64,000 nucleotides of DNA, taken from the NCBI GenBank assembly GCA_951812925.1, contig OX638368.1, positions 149,654,492 through 149,718,491 on the forward strand. The letters run 5' to 3'. The stretch is from Calliopum simillimum. Its lineage: Eukaryota > Arthropoda > Insecta > Diptera > Lauxaniidae. The notes under the pieces were generated by a model, which was not told where the DNA came from, searched no databases, and saw only the letters and a list, made by a program, of their open reading frames with translations. Positions 24,098 to 34,372 of this stretch are shown piece after piece (position 1 is the first letter of the stretch; each line of letters begins with the position of its first letter). The translations under genes and the position numbers were made by a program.

Positions 24098-24654
24098 CAT
24101 TAGGGTAGCAGTTAAGTGACTTTTTAGGTGAATTTAATTGATAGATGTTGTAAATCAAATCCAAATGTTGAAACAAATTTTCTTTGATTTTTTGAGATTT
24201 TCGTTTTGAGCTCTGATTGGTCCTTTGGTGCATGTGTCCGTTTGTCTGTTGAATAAGCGCTGACCCTTAAACGGATAAAGCTAGATGCATGAAGTTTGGT
24301 ACAGCTACTAACAATGAAATTAAGCTATTTAGGAATGAAAATGGGCGCCTACCTCCTAAGCAATGTTTAAAGAAGCCTATATAGGAGGTAGGCGCGAACA
24401 TTTACCAATCGCACCCGTTTTTAATCTCAATCAGACTATGACCGTAAGTATTACCTGTACCAAATATAATACAAGTGGTTTTATCGATTTGGCCGATATC
24501 TTAATTCAACGAATTTCGAGGTACGGTCGGACACATTCAGTCCCCAAAAGCCCCTATTAAATCTTGACGATAAAATTTGAAAAAATCATTTTGTTCGACA
24601 TTGGAAACTGATTGACTATCCTCCATGACTTAGTATTTAACGGCCACCCTAATA
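24098..24654. mobile_element. TIR element, TTAGGGTGGCC family, copy A, TA target
   Basis: The left end CATTAGGGTAGCAGTTAA pairs with the complement of the right end, TATTAGGGTGGCCGTTAA. TA flanks both sides (24096-24097, 24655-24656). Inside is a perfect 14-bp stem GCGCCTACCTCCTA (24345-24358) with its complement at 24382-24395 and a 23-base loop. The internal ATGCATGAAGTTTGGTACAG (24284) sits at the same offset from the left end as a similar block in copy B (32.6 kb). No transposase. A mariner-type MITE is the likely class. Confidence 0.65.
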
Positions 24655-24861
24655 TACATATATGAAGTTTTATAAGTGAAATCAAGCTAAGAAAAACAAA
24701 ATAAATGCTAAAGCAGTTTAGTGACAAATCAAAGTTAAAGGAAACAAAATGAAATAAAAAACAACTAGAATGTAGGGGGGCTGGGGCAATCATGGTTACG
24801 TGACAATTAATAATAGTAACTGTGAAATATTTCTATGCATGTATGTTAGATAGGGTCGAAA

Positions 24862-25600
24862 TTTAGATTCATCCCATAACCAACTCTGAAGTTAGAAGGA
24901 CTCTTAAAAACGATATCTGCATCATTTTTTTTTTTCGAGAAAAACCAATGGAGCACTTTTGATTCTACTGAAGGCCTATTTTGGCTAAAAAACATTTTTT
25001 TCGTTACAAAATGGATACCCCAAGATGCTTTAATAATAAAAACTATATTCTTACAAAATTATGGCGTTTAAGAGTTATAAATTTTATTGGGGGTAAAGAT
25101 AAAATTCGCGTCCTACAATCGATTTTTTAACGTTTTTAAATTACGCGACCGGAAAAACGATTTTTTACTCAAAAGACAGGCATCTAACGAAAAATGTGTT
25201 CAAGGCAAAAAATGCTCAAAATTGTTCAAAAAATATGTGTGAATTTTTTTAGAATTTTTTGAGACATAGTATAATTTTTCAAAACTTGATCAAAAAAATA
25301 ATAAATAAAAAAACTCCAAAAATTGTGAAAAAAATATTTAAAAACTTAAGAAAATCGATTTTGGGACGCGAATATTATCTATAGGTACCTCCAAAAAAAA
25401 TTATAGTTTTAAACGCCAAAAATTTTATTTCCAAAGTTGCTTTGGGTATCCATTTTGTAATGAAAAATAAGTTATGACCAAAAACCCATTTTTTAGCCAA
25501 ACTAGGCCTTAAGTAGAATCAATGAAAAAAAAAAATATATTGCGGATATCGTCTTTAAGAATCCTTCTTGCTTTTAAGTCGGTTTCGGGATAGATTTTTT
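24862..25600. mobile_element. Fold-back element related to the 18.6-19.9 kb hairpin
   Basis: The left arm (24870-25130) includes AAAAACGATATCTGCATC, TTCTACTGAAGGCCTA and ACAAAATGGATACCC. It pairs with complements in the right arm (25345-25595). The middle contains GTGTTCAAGGCAAAAAATGC (25197-25216) next to CAGGCATCTAACG. These resemble the block at 19090-19150 in the larger hairpin, so the two elements look like relatives. Pairing is imperfect (older than the 18.6-kb hairpin), and there is no coding potential. Confidence 0.7.
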
Positions 25601-27790
25601 TTTTTTTTTTGCTTCGTATAAAATCGAACCATTCTAATGTATTTATATTATATATGAATAAAAAAAAATAACAACAAAATAAGTGAAATTGACACAGACA
25701 CAAAGAAAAGTAAGGTTGAATTTCATCTATTTAGAAAGATTATTTGATGGTACATATTTGTAAAGCTTTAGCGACATGACATGTTTTAAAAATGCAGTAA
25801 TTTTTCTTCTATGCAAAAACATGAATTTCGTATGTTAAAACCTAGTGAACCATAAAAAATGTCTATAATATTATTAGACATCTTTAATTCTTGGCTTAGG
25901 CTTAAGATATGGGTTCTTTTTAGTAGCTGATCTGTGAAGTTTCACGTAATTCATTTTATACAACGTCAACGTAAGCAACAAATCTTTCGTATAAAAATTA
26001 AATGGTATTAGTATGTGGCTTATGAACTAGGAAGTTTTTGAATAGAAAATTAGCAAAACCTCTTTAAATAAAATTCAAACCTTCCGCTTTTGATTGATAT
26101 GGAATTTACCGAAAATATCAGCATTATTTGCTCAAACATTTATTTTATTTAAACAAATACACAATACGTACATTCATAAAATATCGTTTCTATTAAGTTT
26201 TTCAAGTTTTGGTAATATTGAAAGTTAAAAAATAGGTTTCTGTATTTTTATATAAAAATCATTGTTTTGCTTTCTCTCCATAATGAAAATAACCACTTTC
26301 TAACAAAGATATTGCTTAATGGATCTCATCAGACTTAGGATTATTATATTTTTTACCAGAAAGACCAAATAACCCAAAACAAAAAGAAACGACTTAGTGC
26401 TTTTCACTTGAATAGGGAAGATATTGCCCACAAAAGTTAGTGCTTGATTTTTTCTTTAGCCCTTATGGAATTGATTTGATTTGTTTGAAAAAAAAAGCAA
26501 AAAAGAAATCAAGAAACTTTTTAAAGTCCTTTCACTTACCACTAAAACAGCGTACCTACTCTCCTTCAGTAGCAGATAATGTTGTTTATTATTTTCTGAA
26601 AAGTCCTTTGTCATTTTTTTCTTCCATCCTTTTCTGTCTTTCTCTTTATTACTTTTACTTATAGAAAAAATTATTGAATTGATTGCTAGCTATCAAAGTG
26701 AAAGGAGCAAAAACAAAAATGTAAAAAACAAGAGCAATTCTTTTTTTTTTTTTTTTGTTTGTGTTTTCCCCACAACACGAACGATTTAATGTTTGTCCTG
26801 CGGTTATGAAACGATTTATTTTATTTACAATACGAATACCTTAAGAAGAGAGCGCTCTGTTAAGTGTTGCCTTGGTGAATTGTAGAGATGCAGCAACTCA
26901 ATATTTTTCCTATTTACTTTATTTTCTGCTTTCAGCTCTACATTTTCTTACCACTATGGACATATATTTTATCCTTTTAAGTATTGTTGGCGTTTTAAGG
27001 ATACAAAGCAAAAAAATATCGTGTCGATTCTTTTGCAACACTGATAAATGTGATGATATTAATCATGCCACCTTTGTTGTTGTTATGTGTGAGGAATACC
27101 TATGTACTTTTAGGAAAATACTGAGTAGCGTGTCACAAGAATATCATTTTCATTTACCTGCGACAGACTCCATCCAGTGACCTCAATTTCACAATTTTCC
27201 TGATTTACCTTGCTATTTTAAGAAATTATTTATATTATATTTATATTTATTTCGACTTTTTCACCAGTTTGTTTACTGCTAAGCTTGAGTGTACGATAGA
27301 AGAGACATAGGTAACTAGCGCTTAATAACAAAAAAAAAGCCTTCACATTGATCATCCAACAAAATATTTAATTAAAGATAAAATACAAGTGGGCATTGTA
27401 CTCCACTTTCAACCAAATCACAAAATAGTTGTTTCTTTTTCCGCATCACACCTAAATCGCCAGACAAACTATAGCACGGCACATGAGCCATTCACATCAT
27501 AATTTGATTAACTTCATTTTTCTAAAAAAACTTTAAATCTTAGTGTGAAAACACTTATTTATTAAATAAGTTTCTAAAATGATAGAGATTTCTACCATTA
27601 ATCAACAAAATTTGTTTGGCTATTGACCGATAAAATGGTTATTTTGAAGCCATTTTGATTAAAATGTGCTGAAATTCATTCCTCATATTAACCATGGTTA
27701 CTATAAATACAAAAAAACAAGTTAAAATGATAAGACCTCGCACACAGCTGAATAAGAAGACTTTATTTAAAGGGCCATCTACGCTATAAC
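25601..27790. other. AT-rich spacer, nothing recognised
   Basis: T-rich tracts (26742-26757) and a 102-codon frame at 26872-27180 without an ATG start or recognisable domain. A block around 26190-26300 shows faint similarity to 13690-13770, too weak to call. Confidence 0.4.
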
Positions 27791-27799
27791 ATCGTTTCT

Positions 27800-28985
27800 T
27801 TACACATTTTGTTCTATGGATTTAATCATCTCTGCAGCTATAGCAGCTAACGTTATTATCGTACAAGAAGTAGAAAGGATTCAATGTAAAACACTACACC
27901 TATGGTGGTTCTTGACTGGTTGTGGTAGATGGTTTCACATTTAATGAATACTGCATTAACGCTGAAGTGCCCTAGGGCACCGACTTATCTTTGCCTCCTT
28001 TCCTCGTTTTCATCGATGACCTTCTGACGATTAATCCAATTCATTCGTTTGCATATGAGAGCAGCATTTGTCATTCATATTGGTTCAAAAAGCGTCCAAG
28101 CTCTGAGGAGATTGAGAGAAAAAGGCGGTATATGAATGGCACACTCACAAGTGACATCAAAACAAACTACGAGTGGGGTCGAATTAAGCGCTAGCAAGAC
28201 CCCTAATGCTATTTGTTGTTTGAAAGACGAGTGGGTTGTCCGCCTCCACATCTCAATATGGCCGGCGTCGACATTATGAGATAAACAACTCTTGACATTC
28301 TTTGCATATCGATTTTAGCTGATCTGCTATGGACAGATCATATTTTCGATGTGTCGAAAGAAGCGGCCAAGTGATTAGGTTATCTAAAACGGTGTAAGGA
28401 ATACTGCACTCCTGTTGATCTTCGGGCTGTCTTTTACACCCATATTAAACCTAAGCTATAGTACTATTCGCGCAACTGGGCCGGAGCTCCAAAACCTACT
28501 TAAGAACTGCAAGATAGAGTTCAACGTCGTGCGATGAAGTTGTTTGGGGATGCGGATGTTGTATCCTCTATTAACTCCCTTTATCATCGTCGTAACGTTA
28601 GGTGTGTTGCCCTTATTTTATTGTTATTATAATGGGATGTGCACCATAGAAATTTATGCGCCGGTTTTGTCAGTTCGTATATTATCTCTCAACATTCGAG
28701 CATGTCATCAGGCCCATTCCTATTGCGTTAAAAAGGTGCTTTACAGAACATCGCAGTACCGGGATAGTTCGCTCTTTGGTCCCAGGATTAAGTTGTGAAA
28801 TAATCTCCCAGCGATCATTTTCCCGACAGCTGTGACATCGATAGATTTAAGAAAAATATTCATCAACACTACTCCTCACTCCTTCCATCTCTCTAACCTA
28901 TTTCCTTTTCTCAAATCAACACGGTGCATTGTATTTTTAGTAGCTATCCGCTGAGTGTTGGCTTAAGTAATAAAAAACAAATATC
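27800..28985 (+). pseudogene. LINE relic: reverse transcriptase C-terminal half (jockey-like)
   Basis: Across frames the plus strand reads VVVVDGFTFNEYCINAEVP, then FLVFIDDLLTINPIHSFAYE. The catalytic FADD box is replaced by FAYE (near 28052). Then come FKKRPSSEEIERKRRYMN, WGRIKR, VSKEAAK, LKRCKEYCTPVDLRAVFYTH, WAGAPKPT, QDRVQRRAMKLFGD and YHRRNVRCVALI, ending with DRFKKNIHQHYSS near 28870. These are the RT palm/thumb and post-RT blocks of jockey-type LINEs. Many stops and at least two frame changes are present. The 5' part is missing, as is common for LINE insertions. The A-rich end near 28968-28980 may be the 3' tail. Confidence 0.8.
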
Positions 28986-30275
28986 TGCATCAATGGTAGT
29001 TATCGGTTTGAAATTTATGTTTATATAATATTTTTGATAGACTTAATAGAAAAAGCTCAATCTGGCAAAATTAAACAGGCAAAGGTTTTAAAAGTATAAA
29101 CAGGTCTATGGCTGTTTTCAACTTCTGCAGAAAACCAAGGCGAGCTCGATGACTCTGATCCAGATAACAGAATGTACGGGAGTTAAATGATTCTATACTA
29201 ACTTGTGATTTATATATGTACTATACACATATATAAGTTTGTATACACACTTCTATTTATTAAAACATTTCCAGACTATTAAATTGAGAGCAAAACAAAT
29301 GCAAAAGTACCAACAATCCATAGACACACTCAAGATGATCGTAAAAAAACAAAAAAGATAAAAATGTGCCATGATATGGAACGTGTCATATTTATTAGAT
29401 AAATAAATAATATTGGCTAAATAAATAACAAAACAAATACACACAAATACAAAGCAACATTCACTGCGTATACTCTTATACATATGTATGAAAACACAGA
29501 TACTGAATACAGCTGTACGATATTTTTAACGTAATACTTTCTCTTTCATTGCTTTTTCTATGCTTTCTATACGTTTTGTGTTTCCTCATTGGAAACATGA
29601 TAAAATTAAGCTATAGAATGGAAACGTCCTTGAAGAAAAATGCGACAATTTTAAGATTAAAAGTATTTTTCATAAGACGCATAACTGAAGTTGTTATTGC
29701 TGTTATTGTACTTTTTTTTATTAATGTTTACCAATTACTTATTTTATATGACAGATAAGAAAGTCACTTTTTTTTCATTATTTAACTGATAAATGCTTTT
29801 AGTGGTAACAATCGTCACGTGCGCTGAGGTCTCTTTAAAGTTTTGCACGAAAAGTACACAGAGAAAATAATTTTGTCATATAAGTTATTATTAAAGTTTG
29901 TTGTAAATTAACAATAATAAACTTTTCAAGGGATAATTTTACTAACTCATACAAAAATTTCGGTAAAAAGCTTCTGCGCTAAATTTAAGGAAAAGCCTTA
30001 ACTTGTTGATCTATTCTTAGTTACCATAACTTCTGTGTCATCAGTAGATGTTCCAATGAAAGTATAATCTGTAATAGCTTTATCACTTGTATGGAGTAGG
30101 CAGAGGTTCTAAAACGCTTCTCTTCAGAACTTCAGAGGAATAGTGTAGAAGTTCGCAAGAAATTTTGAAAGCTTTGGAGCGAAGCAATGATGCTATAGGT
30201 TATAGAGTTTATGATGATGCTTTGTTTTCATCAAATAGTGCAAAAGAAAATCTTACTCAAAGGATTGATGCGCAA
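28986..30275. other. AT-rich spacer, nothing recognised
   Basis: No similarity, array or TIR pair that I can support. Confidence 0.4.
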
Positions 30276-30547
30276 TATATAGTCACCTCAATACTGCATT
30301 CAGGTAACTCCAAAATTATCATTCTTGGGATAAGTGGCCTATGACATTCTTAATGGTTTTGTACAGAATTCTGTTCAACTAGAATTCTCTAAAACGCAAC
30401 TATTGCAAAGTTACAAGAAAAAAAAAAACAGAACTACAAAAGTCGCAAATCAGTGTAAATTCAAAATTTTAAAAATCTTAAATTTGAATCATCTCAATAC
30501 TAGAAAATTGGAGTTACCTAGTTGAAGTATTGAGGTAAAGATATATA
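30276..30547. mobile_element. Small TIR element (about 270 bp)
   Basis: TAGTCACCTCAATACTGCAT and CAGGTAACTCCAA at the left pair with TTGGAGTTACCTA and AGTATTGAGGTAAAGATA at the right, a TIR of about 35 bp with a few mismatches. TATATA lies at both ends. No coding potential (the 63-codon frame inside is incidental). Confidence 0.6.
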
Positions 30548-30654
30548 CCTAGACATATACCAAAATAAAAAACTTTATTGCAATGACCGTTTTGCCTAGG
30601 CCAATAACCTCTGAAAAAGAAGATACACTTCTCTGTCAAAAAAAAAAAAAAACA

Positions 30655-31690
30655 AAAAAATCAGACGTTCAGAGTGTGCTCCCATTATTCGAAAGTCATG
30701 GAACCAAACAGTTCACAATAGGAAATCCGATCAAGTATGGGTACAAATTAGGGGTCTGCACAAGACATCTTGAAATAAAGTGTACTTTTTTTTACACCAA
30801 CATTTTTCACTGAACTGATGCATTTGATCCAAAAAATTCAAGATTCAAATCATCGTGTACACTGATTTCATTTTGACACTATTTACATTGTCTTGTTTTA
30901 TCAGTGTGAAAAATAAACTTGGTTCTAAAAAATACATCAGTGTACTCTATTTTATAAAAACAAATACTTCAGGTCACTGTAAAACGTGCGTGTAGAGAAA
31001 CTACAATAAAATTTATGATATGGTAACACTTGCAGAATTGTAGTAGCTTTCATACATTTTTGCGACAGAGAGAGAGAGAGCGTAAACAAAAAAGAGGCAC
31101 AAGAAGAGAGCGATAACTACTCTTATCACACCATTTGCATTTAGTAGTGTACACTACTACTACAGTATGCAACTAAAATAACTGAAACAAATCAAACAAG
31201 ACAAATTAACACAGTATTTGTTTATTTTCTTTCAAATTCTAGTTCTGTCAAGACATTTACTCACGACACTGAACTAGAGCATTTGATAAATAAAAAACAG
31301 GTACAAAATATAACGTATCTTGAAACGAAATGTCTTAAAACGCAAACAAGACGTCTTGTGCAGACCCCTAGTACAAATTTAAGCTGATGGATCTTTTTCA
31401 TCTCCTGGTTGGAACCATACCAAACCTAAATGCATAAGGACTCTTCAAATTGATAAGGCTATTGGGTAGTCATGACATTTGGGCCTTAATAAGAAGACTT
31501 GTCCACTACGGAATACAGAAGAATTAAAGAAGTCATCGAGAGAAAAGTATTTTTTTCTATTGTGATCCCAACAAAAAACCGACATTTGGAAAGTCAACAA
31601 TGAAAAGCTTGAAGCTGAACTTTTTTTCAGACAACGGTTAAATGTTTTTTCTGAAACCAAGCTGAAAATCAGGATTGTTGCTCCATTTAT
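30655..31690 (+). pseudogene. piggyBac-like transposase relic, split by a TIR element
   Basis: The part before the insertion reads PLFESHGTKQFTIGNPIKYG followed by YKL, matching the typical piggyBac-family block around the second catalytic region (H-x-KQF...KPIR-GYK). After the insertion, near 31480-31555, the plus strand reads LNKKTCPLRNTEELKKSSRE. This resembles the piggyBac segment with N-x3-CPL-x5-ELKK. Stops separate the blocks and the rest of the gene is not recognisable. The 622-bp element at 30749-31370 sits inside it with a clean 8-bp duplication. Family call from memory of motifs; fairly sure of superfamily, not of lineage. Confidence 0.65.
30749..31370. mobile_element. hAT-type non-autonomous element, 8-bp target duplication
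   Basis: The left end TAGGGGTCTGCACAAGACAT pairs with ACGTCTTGTGCAGACCCCTA at the right end. It is flanked by GTACAAAT on both sides (30741-30748 and 31371-31378). An 8-bp duplication and TIRs starting TAGGGG fit the hAT superfamily. It interrupts the piggyBac relic, so it is younger than that insertion. A GA run lies at 31069-31082. No transposase. Confidence 0.85.
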
Positions 31691-32416
31691 CATTATTATT
31701 ACTAAACAATTCGTGAAATAACTGGTAGTATAGATGTTGGTCGGTATTAGAGCTTTCGGATCACATAAATTCGTACTACACGTGAATACGTGAATTCACG
31801 TACAGGGGTATACAACTAAGCACCGTAAAATCACGAGAAATAATTTGTATCAAATGTACGAACCTTACCGAATTCACGTTCCTGTGCGAACCTCGAATTC
31901 AAGTGATTTGGAGGTATGCACATGATTCTGTACTCTTAAAGTATGAAGTTCGTACTAACATTAACACGTGATTCGTACTAGATATTATTCTACCGTTACC
32001 TACTTATGAAATGAATTTTTAGTTCATTTTTTTGTTTTTTCATTATGTTCATCGGTTAGAATTTACTAATTTTTATCATAAAATTAAAATGTATGTATGT
32101 ATGTGTGTCAACATGAATACTTTAATATTCTACTGTGCCCAATTAAATTCTGCAAAGTAATTGTATTTTAATTAAATTATCATAAATTCAATCATTGAAC
32201 TTAAAAAAAAAATTGATGAAATTGTTGATTTTGTATAATTGTCAGTAAATTAACTAAATTTTCAAATATTTTCACTCCTTGACCACAAAAATGGCAAATA
32301 TTTAATACTAAACTTGAAATACCGCAAAATAACCACAATCACATTATACAACGTTTATTTATAGTTGCTAAGCATAAAAATGGCTATTACATTCATGTGT
32401 ATATCAAATAACATAT
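31691..32416. other. Spacer with clustered GTACGAAT/CACGTGAA words
   Basis: At 31765-31985 the words ATTCGTACT, GTTCGTACT, GTACGAAC, CACGTGAATACGTG and GAATTCACGT recur in both orientations. They do not resolve into one clean TIR pair. The rest is plain AT-rich sequence. Confidence 0.4.
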
Positions 32417-32417
32417 A

Positions 32418-32971
32418 CATAAGAGTGGCCGTAATATAAAATGTGGCTCTTTTGAATATCAATAATGAATAGTCGCCAATTGGCTGCAAACTCCGATAAT
32501 AAATTTGTCTGATAATTTTAGTCTTGTGCTATGGATTCCTAATTGGCACTATGGCAAATTTGTCCATCTATTTGTTAAAATTACGATTATGGCCAAAGGG
32601 ATAGAGGTATATGCATACAATTTGGTCCAGATAATAGCTATATTCGTGGTTTGATTGGGATTTGAAATGTGCGTGATCGGTTAGTGTTCACGCCTATCTA
32701 ATATGTTTTTAAATGTTATATACATACATAGAAAGTGTGACCATTGAGCGATCGCGACGATTTTGAGACTCAAACAGATTACAACTATAGCTATAAACTG
32801 TACATATGGCATATACTCTATTCGTTTGACCATATTCTTAGTTTGAGCAAACAGTTGACAAAATTTACCATAGGCCAATCATAGCTCTACAGGGGCAGTA
32901 GGAACTCAACATAAAAATCTGAGAAAATCAAAAATTTTTTTAGACATTTTGCATATAACGGCCACCCTAAT
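32418..32971. mobile_element. TIR element, TTAGGGTGGCC family, copy B
   Basis: The left end CATAAGAGTGGCCGTAATAT, continuing into AAAATGT, pairs with the complement of the right end, TTAGGGTGGCCGTTATATGC, continuing into AAAATGT. Length (about 554 bp) nearly equals copy A (557 bp). ATGCATACAATTTGGTCCAG at 32611 matches the copy A internal block at about the same offset. No open frame of interest. Confidence 0.6.
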
Positions 32972-33705
32972 ACACATACATCTATAACTACGTATTATGT
33001 TTGCTAAAGAGTTGCCTATATTTTGGGAATGCATTATTTGTCGTAATATACGAGGAATTCATATTAATTCAATTTGGTAAAATAATAAATAAAAGCGAAT
33101 GAACTGACATGACAGCATTGCCAACATCGAAAAAATACAAATTTGCTTAAAATATATGTACGTATTTATGTATGCAGTGGAGTATTTACAGTGTTTTAAA
33201 TATTTCTTAACTTTAACTTTACATAACTATTCATAAAATTATTTATTTTATTGGAATTTAAGTAATATCAGTGAGGCTTCCTAAAATAAATCAAGGAAAG
33301 TGCCTGAACATATTTCAAGTTCTATTAAAAATTGAACAGAAGAAGCTGAAAAATGTTCACAGTCTGACAGTTTCACATGAAATGGAAAATGGAAAAATTC
33401 TACATTTTAAAATTCACTTATGTTTGAATTAACTGTAAGTACTTTTAAAAGATATGGAACACACATTATTTTTTGCTGTAGCTCTTGAAGTACAATTAAC
33501 AGGAATATATGTATAATATTTCTGAAAATTGCATTTTTTCTCATTCTCACGTTTCACGATTCCCACAATATGTAAAATTATTCGAAAAAAGCTCTCAAAA
33601 AAGCCAAGATATTTTAAATAGGTTAAAAATACTGAAAAAAGGGACAATTATCTATTAAGACGAAATAGCGAAGAATGCTGATCAAATCAAAAAATGTTGG
33701 AAGCA
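32972..33705. other. AT-rich spacer, nothing recognised
   Basis: No structure seen. Confidence 0.4.
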
Positions 33706-33713
33706 TATCGATA

Positions 33714-34364
33714 CATCCAACGTAAAAGTTTATAACTCAAGTTACTATCTTTTTACGGGACAATGATTTTCGAAATTTTAGTATTTGATTCTATCTTGTA
33801 TCAAATTTTGGTACCCCTAGCTTGAAATTTGAAGGGCTGGGAGCAATTTTTGAAATAACAACCTAAGTATATTTTAGTGAGATCTCCATGCAAAAACTTA
33901 GCAACTTAAGTAGATAACTTATGCACGGGACAAAAATAACAAATTGCGTTGGTAACTTAACTTACAAAGTTATAAGTTAATTTTTCCTTAAAAATCAGTG
34001 GTTATAAGTCCTACATACCAACGTAATGTCCTTAGAGTATTTTTTAATGGTAGTTGGCAAGTTAAGTTACCAACTTTTTTCATGAAACATTAGTTTACTG
34101 AAACACAATGTAAGTTGTAACTAGAGTTACAACTCATATGTATTCATTTTTATCCAAATTATAAGTTGAAATTGTTAATATCTCTGTAAATTAAATTGGA
34201 ATAAAGACAACGATTTAATAGTCGAAAAACCTTTAGTCCAACTACAGATATCCAAAGTATTTATTCAATTTTTGTTTTTGGTTTTCTTGTTTTATCGAAA
34301 ACAATACAAAAATTATCATAACTAAAAACTACGATTTTTGAGTTACCAACTTTTACGTTGGACG
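33714..34364. mobile_element. TIR element with 8-bp flank TATCGATA
   Basis: The left end CATCCAACGTAAAAGTTTAT pairs with the complement of the right end, CGTCCAACGTAAAAGTTGGT. TATCGATA lies immediately outside both ends (33706-33713, 34365-34372). The flank is itself palindromic, so it could be part of the TIR rather than a target duplication. The interior is rich in AAGTTAAGTTA/TAACTTATAA words in both orientations. No coding potential. Confidence 0.65.
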
Positions 34365-34372
34365 TATCGATA

